Assembly (NCBI RefSeq): GCF_001927285.1
Contig: NZ_MSIG01000008.1
Location: 62,001-126,000 of the forward strand
Reading direction: 5' to 3'
Origin: Mongoliimonas terrestris
Lineage (GTDB): Bacteria > Pseudomonadota > Alphaproteobacteria > Rhizobiales > Pleomorphomonadaceae
DNA length: 64,000 nucleotides
Positions 19,108 through 27,651 of this stretch are shown in pieces; positions within the stretch are counted from its first letter, which is position 1, and each line of letters starts with the position of its first letter. Made by a program: the position numbers and the translations under genes. The notes beneath the pieces were generated by a model. It searched no databases. It was not told where the DNA came from and saw nothing but the letters and a program-made list of their open reading frames with translations.

Positions 19108-20391
19108 ATGAAGAAACTGTCTCTCGAAGTCGCGGACGATGCCTTCGATCTCGATCTGGTCGAGGATCGCAGCCGGAACCGCAAGAACAACGCACGCGCC
19201 ATCTCCGAGGCGTTGAGCCGGGCGGCCCGCACGGCCCGCGCCAAGTCGATGCGGATGGGCGGCGGCGGTTTCTCCGCGCGCCAGGGCAACAAGATCTTCC
19301 GGATCTTCGTCGCCGTCACCTTCGCGGCGATCGTGTTGACGCCGCTGGCCTTCGCCATCCCCTACTTCCTGTTCTTCGCCTCGTCCCAGTATGTGGTGGA
19401 ATCGCAGCTCTCGATCCGCTCGCCCGAGAAGGGCGGCTTCGACATCCTGGAGAACCTGACCGGGATCAGCGGGTCTGCCAGCCAGGAGATCGAGATCGTC
19501 GAGGAATTCATCGTCAGCCGGGCGATGGTGCAGATCATCGACCGGGAGATCGGCATGGAGACGCTGTTCTCCGGCGAGGAGATCGATGCCCTCTCCCGGC
19601 TGGAGCCCGGCGTGCCGATCGAGGACGTGGTCCGCTACTGGCGGCATCAGGTCTCGGTGGACCGGGATTCCATGTCCAAGATCCTGACCGTGAAGGTGTG
19701 GGCGTTCGATCCGCAGCAGGCGGTCGCGGTGTCGAAGATCATCCTCGCCGAGGCCGAGCGCGTCATCAACGAACTCTCCGACCGCAGCAAGCACGACGCC
19801 ATCGCCTATGCAGAGGCCGACCTGAAGGCGAGCCAGGACCGCCTGCGGGCGGTGCTCGACGAGGTGCGCACCCTGCGCAACGATCGCGGCGTTCTCGACC
19901 CGACCGCGACGGCGGGCGCGATCTCGTCGGTGGTCGGGCAGCTGAAGTCGGAACTGACGACACTCCGGCGCGACTTCGACACGCGAAAGGAGTATCTCTC
20001 CTCCGATTCGCCGACGATGCGTTATCTCAGCGTCAGCATCGAGAGCCTGGAAGCGCAGATCGGGCAGCTGGAAACGCAACTCACGTCTTCGGGCGGGCAA
20101 GCCGGCTCCTCGGTGATTTCGGAGGCCATGCGGTCCTTCGACGAACTCGCCCTCAACCAGAAGATCGCCCAGACGGACTACCAGCGGTCCGTGGTCACCT
20201 ACGAGCGGGCACGCATCGACGCCGAGCAGAAGAAATTCTATCTGATGTCCTTCATCGAGCCGATGCTTCCCGACATGGCGCTCTATCCCAACCGCGCCCT
20301 CGCCATCTTCTACGCCGTGCTCGCCTGCCTCGGGGCGTGGGGCGCCGTGGTCGGCATCGGTGTCCTCGTGCGCAACCACGTAGCAGTCTGA
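19108..20391 (+). CDS. kpsE: KpsE-like polysaccharide co-polymerase / inner-membrane adaptor (first copy)
   Basis: 427 residues. A basic cytoplasmic N-terminus is followed by a membrane segment at about residues 65-90 (IFVAVTFAAIVLTPLAFAIP), a long periplasmic part rich in predicted coiled coil (ESQLSIRSPEKGGFDILENL, then the Glu/Leu/Gln-rich region 220-370) and a second membrane segment near the C-terminus (AIFYAVLACLGAWGAVVGIG). This is the two-TM layout of the PCP-3/KpsE family that links the ABC exporter to the outer-membrane channel. It is followed 11 bp later by a second gene of the same family. Confidence 0.88.
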   Translation: MKKLSLEVADDAFDLDLVEDRSRNRKNNARAISEALSRAARTARAKSMRMGGGGFSARQGNKIFRIFVAVTFAAIVLTPLAFAIPYFLFFASSQYVVESQLSIRSPEKGGFDILENLTGISGSASQEIEIVEEFIVSRAMVQIIDREIGMETLFSGEEIDALSRLEPGVPIEDVVRYWRHQVSVDRDSMSKILTVKVWAFDPQQAVAVSKIILAEAERVINELSDRSKHDAIAYAEADLKASQDRLRAVLDEVRTLRNDRGVLDPTATAGAISSVVGQLKSELTTLRRDFDTRKEYLSSDSPTMRYLSVSIESLEAQIGQLETQLTSSGGQAGSSVISEAMRSFDELALNQKIAQTDYQRSVVTYERARIDAEQKKFYLMSFIEPMLPDMALYPNRALAIFYAVLACLGAWGAVVGIGVLVRNHVAV

Positions 20392-20402
20392 GGCGCCGCA
20401 GC

Positions 20403-21767
20403 ATGTCGACCGCAACCAAGACCCCCGAGCGGGGCGCGACGGCAAGGCTGGAGGCCGACGAGCGGGCCGGAACGTCGGTCGCCAAGGCGCCGTCCGGGCG
20501 CGCCGTTCCCGGACCGGGCAAGACGGATCCGGGCAAGACGGATCCGGGCAGGACGGATCCGGGCAGGACGGATCCGGCCGAGACCGATCCGGCCCCCCGC
20601 ACGCCCGGCCCGGCCGGCCGGCTGAAGGGCCGGATGCGGGTGCCGCGGCCGCAGTCCTTCGGCGACTTCCTGAAGATCAGCTTCGGGCTGTTCGTCATCC
20701 TGCCGACCTTCATGTCCGTGCTCTACCTGGCGTTCGTGGCAAGCCCGCTCTACGAGGCGGAATCCCGCTTCACGGTGCGGTCCGCGACCGAGTCCTCGGC
20801 CGCCTCCCGCGTCTTCGGCGAGGCGCTCTCCACGCTGGCGGGCGGCAATCGCGGCGGCTCGCAGTCCGCGCAGGACGTGTTCATCGCCCTCAACTACATC
20901 CGCAGCCGCAACATCATCGCCGACCTCGGCGGCGTGCCCATGCTGGTGCGCGCCTTCGACCCGGCGACGGCGGACTATTTCTCGCGCCTGGACGTGAACG
21001 GTCCGTCGGAGAAGGTCTGGGACTATTGGAAGAGCCGCATCCGGACCGAGTACAACACGACCTCGGGCATCGCCACGCTGCGCGTGCAATCGAGCGACCC
21101 GGCGGCCGCCCTCTGGCTGTCCGAGGAGATCCTGCGGGCGACGGAGGGCATGATCAACCGCATCTCCGAAGAGGCCCGACGCGACGCCCTCCTCAGGGCC
21201 GAGGCGGAACTGCAGCTTCACCGCGACCGCCTGACCGCCGCCATGCTGGCGGTGAACGCGTTCCGGGACCGGATGAAGATCATCGACCCGGTGATCGAGG
21301 CCAAGTCGGTGGGCACGGTGGTGGCGGAGCTGATGCTGCAGAAGGTGTCCGCCGAGACCCAGCTCGCCACCTCCTCGCGCGACCTGGCCGAGGACGCGCC
21401 GTCGCGCCGCATGCTGGAGGGGCAGATCGCCGAACTCGACAAGCAGATTGACGAGTTGCGCGGCCAGATCGCCGGTGAGCAGGGCGGGAACGTGCTCTCC
21501 GAGCAGATCCGCACCTACGAGGCCCTGCAGATCGAAAGCGTGTTCGCCTCCCAGCTCTACACCGCCGCCCAGGCGGCGTACTCGGAGGCGAAGGCGCGCA
21601 GCGACCGCAAGAGCCTCTACGTGATCCGGGTGATCGAGCCGGAACAGCCGGAACGGGCGTCCTACCCGGACATCCCGTCGGGCGCCTTCCTGGTGTTCGC
21701 GACCGCCGGGGTGCTGTGGAGCATCGCCGCCCTGATGGTGGCGGCCGTGCGCGACCACAGCAACTGA
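20403..21767 (+). CDS. KpsE-like polysaccharide co-polymerase (second copy)
   Basis: 454 residues with the same plan as its neighbour: cytoplasmic head, membrane segment (GLFVILPTFMSVLYLAFVA, about 95-115), periplasmic coiled-coil domain opening with EAESRFTVRSATESSAASR, and C-terminal membrane segment before AVRDHSN. The head contains five 15-bp in-frame repeats (20516-20590) encoding GKTDP, GKTDP, GRTDP, GRTDP and AETDP. Two adjacent KpsE-like genes that differ strongly in sequence suggest a hetero-oligomeric adaptor or an ancient duplication. Which one pairs with the Wza-like lipoprotein cannot be told from sequence. Confidence 0.87.
   Translation: MSTATKTPERGATARLEADERAGTSVAKAPSGRAVPGPGKTDPGKTDPGRTDPGRTDPAETDPAPRTPGPAGRLKGRMRVPRPQSFGDFLKISFGLFVILPTFMSVLYLAFVASPLYEAESRFTVRSATESSAASRVFGEALSTLAGGNRGGSQSAQDVFIALNYIRSRNIIADLGGVPMLVRAFDPATADYFSRLDVNGPSEKVWDYWKSRIRTEYNTTSGIATLRVQSSDPAAALWLSEEILRATEGMINRISEEARRDALLRAEAELQLHRDRLTAAMLAVNAFRDRMKIIDPVIEAKSVGTVVAELMLQKVSAETQLATSSRDLAEDAPSRRMLEGQIAELDKQIDELRGQIAGEQGGNVLSEQIRTYEALQIESVFASQLYTAAQAAYSEAKARSDRKSLYVIRVIEPEQPERASYPDIPSGAFLVFATAGVLWSIAALMVAAVRDHSN
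20516..20590 (+). repeat. 15-bp in-frame minisatellite in the second kpsE-like gene
   Basis: Five consecutive 15-bp units (GGGCAAGACGGATCC and close variants) encode a repeated pentapeptide ending in TDP. They lie in the predicted cytoplasmic head, before the first membrane segment. Repeat number could change by slippage without shifting the frame. Confidence 0.85.
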
Positions 21768-21780
21768 TTCCAACCCTCTC

Positions 21781-21805
21781 GAAGCGCGGACGGGGTCCGC
21801 GCTTC
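21781..21805 (+). terminator. stem-loop after the kpsMTEE block
   Basis: Perfect 10-bp inverted repeat GAAGCGCGGA-CGGGG-TCCGCGCTTC, 14 bp after the stop of the second kpsE-like gene. No T-run follows, so it is a candidate 3' end structure rather than a classic intrinsic terminator. Confidence 0.45.
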
Positions 21806-21924
21806 CCGCGCAGAGGATGCGTGCCGACGCGCGGACATCATGCTATGCGACCACGGTCATGCGCCCTGCCGTTCGGACCGGCGCAGGGCGCGCATCTCGT
21901 CAGGCGAAAGGCGACAGTGGCACG

Positions 21925-22803
21925 ATGACGGACACCGGGGCTTTGCTGGAACGCCTGCCGGCGGAATACGACACGGACGCCATCCGGCGCCGCTATCCGG
22001 GGCTCTGGCCGCTCGCCGACAAGGAGATCGCCGGCTATCTGGAGAGCGAGAAGGATCCGGCGCTGCGGCGCGCCATGGTCCGGGAGGACGTGCTGGCGCT
22101 GATCCCCGAGGGCGCGTCCTGCCTGGAGATCGGGCCGTTCGGCAAGCCGGTGCTCCGCGGGCCGCACGTGAAATACTTCGACGTGCTGTCGACCGAGGCC
22201 CTGGTCGCCCGGGCGGCGAAGGTCGGCGACAGCCACACGGACGTGCCGCACGTCCACTATGTGGAGCCGACCGGGCGGCTGGACGTGGTGGACGCGGTGT
22301 TCGACATCGCCATCAGCAGCCACTGCCTGGAACACCAGCCGAACCTGGTGGGGCACCTGCGCGGCGTCTCCGGCGTTCTCGCCCCCGGCGGGCTCTACGT
22401 GGCGCTCATCCCGGACAAGCGCTACTGCTTCGACCACTTCATCCCGGAGAGCTCGATCGCCGCCATCCTGGACGCCCACTACACGAACCGGCGGGTGCAT
22501 TCCCTGGCGAGCATCATCGAGCACCGCGCCCTGACGTGCCACAACGACACGCCGCGCCACTGGGCGGGGGATTCCGGTCCCCACGAGATCACGGCGGCGC
22601 GGGTCAAGCACGCCATCAAGGAATGGAAGGCCGCACAGGGCGGCTATGTGGACGTGCACGCCTGGCAGTTCACGCCGGAATCCTTCCGCCAGAACCTCAA
22701 CCTGTTGCGTGCGCTGAATCTCATAGATCTGACGATCGAACGGGTTTACCAGACGGCATCGGGCCGCAACGAGTTCTGCGCCGTGCTGCGCAAGCCGACC
22801 TGA
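21925..22803 (+). CDS. SAM-dependent methyltransferase of the polysaccharide island
   Basis: 292 residues with a class I methyltransferase core: CLEIGPFGKPVL is motif I, VDAVFDIAISSHCLEHQPN contains the Asp/His motif seen in UbiE/Methyltransf_11-type enzymes, and GVLAPGGLYVALIPDKRYCF follows. Such genes in capsule loci methylate sugars or lipid-linked intermediates; the target here is unknown. ATG at 21925 is preferred because the upstream extension is Arg-rich and non-conserved. The gene is separated from the export block by a stem-loop and from the next gene by only 31 bp. Confidence 0.8.
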   Translation: MTDTGALLERLPAEYDTDAIRRRYPGLWPLADKEIAGYLESEKDPALRRAMVREDVLALIPEGASCLEIGPFGKPVLRGPHVKYFDVLSTEALVARAAKVGDSHTDVPHVHYVEPTGRLDVVDAVFDIAISSHCLEHQPNLVGHLRGVSGVLAPGGLYVALIPDKRYCFDHFIPESSIAAILDAHYTNRRVHSLASIIEHRALTCHNDTPRHWAGDSGPHEITAARVKHAIKEWKAAQGGYVDVHAWQFTPESFRQNLNLLRALNLIDLTIERVYQTASGRNEFCAVLRKPT

Positions 22804-22834
22804 CGCGGTTTCAGGGTTCGAGACGGGGTGCTCC

Positions 22835-25800
22835 ATGGCTTCAGCGAAGACCGGGCTGGATCGGCTGCTCGGGCGTGCGGTCCGCGTCTGGTCGTCGGTG
22901 GGCGGTGGTCGCCGCAAGGGGCGCGCGGCCGACCGCACGCGGGTGCTCGCGTCCGGTCTGTTCGACGCGGACGTCTACCGCGCCGCCTATCCGGACGTGG
23001 CGCGCGCGGGGCTCGACCCGCTCGACCACTATCTCGGCCACGGCGGCCTGGAGGGGCGCGCCGCCGGCCCCGCCTTCCACGGCGCCGCCTACCTTGTGCT
23101 CAACCCGGACGTGGCGCGCGCGGGCTTGAATCCGCTGCTGCATTATCTCGACCACGGACGGGCCGAGGGGCGGCCCGTGCCGACCGGCGAAGCGCTCGAC
23201 CGGCTGGGCTTCTCCTCCCTTGACGGCGAGGAGATCGGTCTCGTGGTGCGCGTCGCGGCGAGCCCGCTGTTCGACGCGGCCTGGTATGCGGACCGCCATC
23301 CGGACGTCGCGGCCTCCGGCGTCGCCCCGGCCGTGCACTATGTGCGCAGGCGGGGGAACGGGGTCCGGCATCCCGGCCCGCTGTTCGACGCGAGGCGCTA
23401 CGCGGCCGACAACCCGGACGTGGCGGCGGGGGGGGGCGATCCCTTTCTCCACTACCTGACCCACGGGGCCGCGGAGGGGCGCGCCCACCACCCGGTCGAC
23501 CCCTTGGAGGCGGAGACCACGCCGGAGGACGACCTGACCGCGCTGGTGGCCGCGAGCGGCCTCTTCGACGCGGCCTGGTACACCAACGCCTATCCGGACG
23601 TCGGCCGGTCGGGGCTGCCGCCGATCGCGCACTTCGTCCGGCACGGACTGCCGCGCGGCTACGACCCCGGCCCGGGCTTCGACGTCGCCCACTATGGCGC
23701 CCTCTACCCGGACGTGGAGGCGGCCGGCCTCCATCCGCTCGTCCACTATGTGCAGCACGGCAGGGCCGAGGGCCGCGCGCCGCTGCCGACGCCGACGCCG
23801 CCGCCCGCCGTGGAGGCGACGCCCCGGACGTGGCTCGGCCGGGTCGGCCTTTCGGAGGACCAGGCCGCCGCCCTCGTCCGCTCCAGCCCGCTCTTCAACG
23901 CGGACTGGTACATGACCCGGCACCTGGACGTGGCGCGGAGCGACCTTCAGCCGGACCTCCACTATGTGCGCCACGGCGGGCCGGAAGGCCGGCCGCCGAG
24001 CCTCCAGTTCGACCCGGCCTTCTATCGCGCGCAGGTGCCGGAGGCCGCCGAAGCGGATGTGGATCCGCTCATCCATTTCCTGCTGTTCGGCCGGGCGACC
24101 GGCGCACGGCCCCATCCGCTCCTCGACGCGCCGCCGCGGCTTTCGCCGCTGCACCGGGACGCCTATCCGATCGTCGCCCCCGCGGACCCGGTCGAGGACG
24201 CGGACGCCGTCCCGCCTGCCGCGCCGCCGGCGGACGGGGATCTCTGGCTGACGCTTTCCGGCGCGCCGCTGGTGCCGGCCGGCGATGCCGCGGCCCTTCG
24301 CGGGAACGCCGCCGCCGCGCTGGCCTTCTGGCGCCTGTCCGGCGGCACGGGAACCGCCCCGCTCGCCGTCGGCGGCGGGGACGACCCGACGCCGCCCGAC
24401 GGCGCCCTCGCGCGCGCCGTGACGGATCTTGCCCGGCTGGCCGTCAGCGACCTCTGGTTCGCGGACGCCGGCACGCTGCGGATCCGGCGGGACGGGCCAG
24501 CGGGGGGCGGCGGTCAGGCCCTCGCCGTCCACCAGTGGGACGCGGAGGGCGGTCGGCCGGTCGCGGCGCACGTCACGGTCCGCCGCGACGGCGGCTTCCA
24601 GATCGTCGACGCGAAGCTGCCGGCGCCGCTTCATCCGGTGCTCCTCGTCGGGACGGACATGGCGGGGCAGCCCGTCGCGGTGCTCCTGCCCTTCCCGTCG
24701 CTCTGCCGCGGCGGCCTGCACCATGTGGAACTGGTCGCCGGCGCGCTCGCCGCCTCGCCCATCGACGAGATCGCCCGGCGGTCGCTGCGGCTGGCGACCG
24801 CGCGGCTTGGCGCAAAGCCCGGCGACCGCTGGATCGGCCGGCTGGCGGTGGACCGACGCGCCGCCCTTCTGTCGGAACCGCTCCTCTCCGCCGAGATGGG
24901 CCGGTGGCTGCGCCAGGTGTTCGATCTCGTGTCGGACGCGGCAGAAGCCGGGGCGGACACGTCCGCCGGCACGCTGCTGCTGCCGCCGGACTGCGTGCCC
25001 ACCCTGGACGCCCTCACGGCAAGAGAAGGGCCGATGCTCCGGTCCGACACGGCGCCGCTCGGCTCCTTCCTGGTCGCGGAGGCGATCACCAACACGCCCG
25101 TCGCCAGCGTGGCGGTTCCGCCGCTCGATGCGATCTGGAGCGCCCTGCAGCCGCGGCGGCAGACGGCGGGTTTCCCGCAGAGACTGCCGGCCGGCCAGTG
25201 CGCCTCCGGCGCCCGGCCGTTTCCGTGGGCGATCCGTCTGCGGCCCGCGGGTCGGCCGATGGACGCAAGCCTCCTCATGCCCCACGCGCCGGACAACCCG
25301 GACCCGATCCTGGTCGCGACACCGTCGGAACCGGTCCCGTTCCGGATCGCCGTGGTGATCAAGGCGACGGACCCGGCCCGCCTGCCGGCGCTCCTCGACA
25401 GCCTCGGCGACCAGGCGAACACGGAGATCGCCCAGGTCCTCGTCCTCGTCGAGACGCCGGAGACGGCGGACTGGGCCGCCCTCGTCGGCGGGCGGATCGA
25501 TGCCCCGCTGCGGATCGTCGGGGGCACCGGCGAGGACTGGCCCGACCTTGCCGGTCTCGCGGCTCTCGTCACCGCGCCCCTGACGCTCTTCCTCGACGAC
25601 ACCATGGTCCTCCACGATCGGCGGACCGTGTCGGTGCTCGGCACCATCGCCCGGGCGGAGGGCGTCGCCAGCGCCGCGGCGGCGACGGTCCACGAGCGCT
25701 TCTCCAAGCACGGCAGTGCGCTTTCCGTGGAGACGGGCGGCTATTTTCCAAGCCACGTGGGACTGGGCGGCAGCCCCGGCCTGATCCTGTCGCTGCCGGA

Positions 25801-26119
25801 GACGGCCGGCGCCCTGCCGGACGCCACCTATCCGGTGGTGGCGAACCGGTTCGCCTGCTGCATGGTGCGGACCGCCGTCCTCGGCGACCTCGACCTTGCG
25901 GCCGTCGGGTCGCCGGGCTCGATCCCGGAGCCCGTCCGCTTCGCGCTGGCGGCCCTTGCGGCCGGTCACCGCCACGCCTGCACCACGGTCGTCCGGGTGG
26001 GGGACCGTCACCCGGACGGCCTTTCCGAGGTGGTGGACCCGATCGGCCTCGCCGCCCTCGGGCCGCGCGGTCTCGACGGGCTCCTCGGCGCGGTGACCCT
26101 CCTCAAGGAGGTGCGATGA
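22835..26119 (+). CDS. large PDV-repeat protein with glycosyltransferase-like C-terminus
   Basis: 1094 residues, no signal peptide. Residues about 42-430 hold eight copies of a roughly 37-residue repeat, for example LFDADVYRAAYPDVARAG followed by PLDHYLGHGGLEGR. The pattern is F-x5-Y, PDV, G, P, HY and a Gly/Glu/Gly/Arg end. Residues 460-800 are an unrecognised Ala/Pro/Asp-rich region. From about 835 (FRIAVVIKATDPARLPALLD) a GT-A-like segment follows with LFLDDTMVLHD near 918, resembling a degenerate GT2 domain. A run of nine G lies inside repeat 4 (23428-23436). Its stop overlaps the next ATG. Function is unknown; a scaffold or glycan-length role in the island is only a guess. Confidence 0.7.
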   Translation: MASAKTGLDRLLGRAVRVWSSVGGGRRKGRAADRTRVLASGLFDADVYRAAYPDVARAGLDPLDHYLGHGGLEGRAAGPAFHGAAYLVLNPDVARAGLNPLLHYLDHGRAEGRPVPTGEALDRLGFSSLDGEEIGLVVRVAASPLFDAAWYADRHPDVAASGVAPAVHYVRRRGNGVRHPGPLFDARRYAADNPDVAAGGGDPFLHYLTHGAAEGRAHHPVDPLEAETTPEDDLTALVAASGLFDAAWYTNAYPDVGRSGLPPIAHFVRHGLPRGYDPGPGFDVAHYGALYPDVEAAGLHPLVHYVQHGRAEGRAPLPTPTPPPAVEATPRTWLGRVGLSEDQAAALVRSSPLFNADWYMTRHLDVARSDLQPDLHYVRHGGPEGRPPSLQFDPAFYRAQVPEAAEADVDPLIHFLLFGRATGARPHPLLDAPPRLSPLHRDAYPIVAPADPVEDADAVPPAAPPADGDLWLTLSGAPLVPAGDAAALRGNAAAALAFWRLSGGTGTAPLAVGGGDDPTPPDGALARAVTDLARLAVSDLWFADAGTLRIRRDGPAGGGGQALAVHQWDAEGGRPVAAHVTVRRDGGFQIVDAKLPAPLHPVLLVGTDMAGQPVAVLLPFPSLCRGGLHHVELVAGALAASPIDEIARRSLRLATARLGAKPGDRWIGRLAVDRRAALLSEPLLSAEMGRWLRQVFDLVSDAAEAGADTSAGTLLLPPDCVPTLDALTAREGPMLRSDTAPLGSFLVAEAITNTPVASVAVPPLDAIWSALQPRRQTAGFPQRLPAGQCASGARPFPWAIRLRPAGRPMDASLLMPHAPDNPDPILVATPSEPVPFRIAVVIKATDPARLPALLDSLGDQANTEIAQVLVLVETPETADWAALVGGRIDAPLRIVGGTGEDWPDLAGLAALVTAPLTLFLDDTMVLHDRRTVSVLGTIARAEGVASAAAATVHERFSKHGSALSVETGGYFPSHVGLGGSPGLILSLPETAGALPDATYPVVANRFACCMVRTAVLGDLDLAAVGSPGSIPEPVRFALAALAAGHRHACTTVVRVGDRHPDGLSEVVDPIGLAALGPRGLDGLLGAVTLLKEVR
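23428..23436 (+). repeat. nine-base G homopolymer inside the PDV-repeat gene
   Basis: Nine consecutive G within the codons for AAGGGD in repeat 4. Slippage by one base would truncate the 1094-residue product. It is in frame in this sequence. Confidence 0.7.
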
Positions 26120-27651
26120 TGCGCCTGACGGTGGTGGTGCCGGACGACGCCCACCGGCGAAGCGCCGGGGTGCGGATCCGCTACGGACGCCTTGCGGCGC
26201 CGCTGGCCGCAAAAGGCGTCTCCCTTGCGGTGGAGACGATCGATCAGGTGGTCTTCGGCGCGGCCGAGGGCGCGCACGCCTTCCTCTTCTCCAAATGCCT
26301 GGACGCGCGCGCACTTGCGGCCGCGCACGGCCTTCGGCGCGCCGGGGTGCCCGTCGGCCTCGACGTCTTCGACGACTACATCAGCCAGGACGACGACAGC
26401 CGCCTCGTTCCGAGCCGGACGTGGACCCGGGCCATGCTGCCGCTCGCCACCTTCGCGGTCTGCTCCACGGCGGCGATCCGAACGGCGCTCCATGCCCATC
26501 GCCCGGATCTTCCGGCGGTGCTGGTCGCCGATCCGGCTCCGGAACGGACCGACCCGGCTCCGGAACCGACCGATCCGGCGCCGGCCGCGTCCGGTCGGCC
26601 GGCGTCGGCCATCGGCGATGGCGCCATCGACCTCTGCTGGTTCGGGATCGGCGACAATCCCTTCTTTCCCGTGGGGGTGCACGATCTGGCGGCCTTCGGC
26701 CCGGTCCTCGCCGGCTTTCGCGCCCGCGGCCTGGAGCCCGCCCTCACCGTCCTCACCAACCGGCGGGCGCTCACCGGCCCCGCGCTCGCCGCGCTCGTGC
26801 GGCTGCCGTTCGCCATCCGGCTGGAAGACTGGAGCGAGGACCGGCAGGCCCGGGTGCTGTCGCGCGTCGATGCCGTCTTCCTGCCGGTGAACGGCCAGCC
26901 GTTCAGCCGCGCCAAGTCGCTCAACCGCGCCCTCACCGCCCTTGCGGCCGGCGCCCAGGTGCTGACGACAGGCCATCCGCTCTACGCGGACCTGTCGGAC
27001 CTTCTCTACACCGACGTGGGTCGACTGGCGGCGGATCTCCGCGCCGGGACCCCCCGCAACACGGCGGAGCGGCGCGCGCGTGTGCTCGGATCCCTGGCGC
27101 ATCTGGCCGACCCGGACACCATCGCGGCGGACCTCGCCCGTTTCCTCGCCTCCCTCCCGCCGGCGGACGCGGCGGGCGACCTGCCGGATCTCGTGGGCGT
27201 GGTGCACGGTCACGGCTCCACGGGACAGGTCCACAAGTTCGTCCGCAAGCTCGGCTACCTGTCGATCGGCGGTCCGTTCGCCCACCTGCCGCTGGCCTTC
27301 GACGTCACCTGGCCCGCACCGGGCGCCGACCCCGATCTTCGGCTCTCCGAACGGGCCCGCGCGGCCGCCCGGGCGGATTTCAGGGCGAGGCTGATGCCGG
27401 TGGAGGGCGACGGCGGGAAGCGCCTCTATCGGATCGCGCTGGCGGACGTCCTCGGCGACGCGGCGGCGGACCTGCCGTCGGCGGTCGGTCCGGAGCAGAG
27501 CGTGCGGCTTGCCGCCTACGGGCGCGGGCAGGGCGCGGTGGCGGACGCGGTGCGGCGTCTGTTCGGGCCGATCGCCCTCTACGCGGCCGAGACCACCGCG
27601 CCGGCGTGGATCGGACCCGGCGGGCTCGACGGGCCGGGAGCCGCCCCATGA
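26116..27651 (+). CDS. GT-B-like glycosyltransferase
   Basis: 511 residues. The N-terminal half (MRLTVVVPDDAHRRSAGVRIRY) and a later donor-site-like stretch (VDAVFLPVNGQPFSRAKSLNRALTALAAGAQVL, split around residue 265) resemble family 4 type GT-B enzymes. A C-terminal region of about 150 residues is not recognised. AAGGAGGT lies at 26105-26112; spacing is better for the second ATG at 26119, so the true start may be one codon later. Three 21-bp units at 26530-26592 encode a DPAP-rich linker between the halves. The gene overlaps its neighbours by 4 bp on both sides. Confidence 0.65.
   Translation: MMRLTVVVPDDAHRRSAGVRIRYGRLAAPLAAKGVSLAVETIDQVVFGAAEGAHAFLFSKCLDARALAAAHGLRRAGVPVGLDVFDDYISQDDDSRLVPSRTWTRAMLPLATFAVCSTAAIRTALHAHRPDLPAVLVADPAPERTDPAPEPTDPAPAASGRPASAIGDGAIDLCWFGIGDNPFFPVGVHDLAAFGPVLAGFRARGLEPALTVLTNRRALTGPALAALVRLPFAIRLEDWSEDRQARVLSRVDAVFLPVNGQPFSRAKSLNRALTALAAGAQVLTTGHPLYADLSDLLYTDVGRLAADLRAGTPRNTAERRARVLGSLAHLADPDTIAADLARFLASLPPADAAGDLPDLVGVVHGHGSTGQVHKFVRKLGYLSIGGPFAHLPLAFDVTWPAPGADPDLRLSERARAAARADFRARLMPVEGDGGKRLYRIALADVLGDAAADLPSAVGPEQSVRLAAYGRGQGAVADAVRRLFGPIALYAAETTAPAWIGPGGLDGPGAAP
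26530..26592 (+). repeat. 21-bp in-frame minisatellite in the GT-B-like gene
   Basis: Three 21-bp units beginning GATCCGGC, GACCCGGC and GATCCGGC encode the linker DPAPERT, DPAPEPT, DPAPAAS. The third unit has diverged. It falls between the two putative Rossmann halves of the enzyme. Confidence 0.75.
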
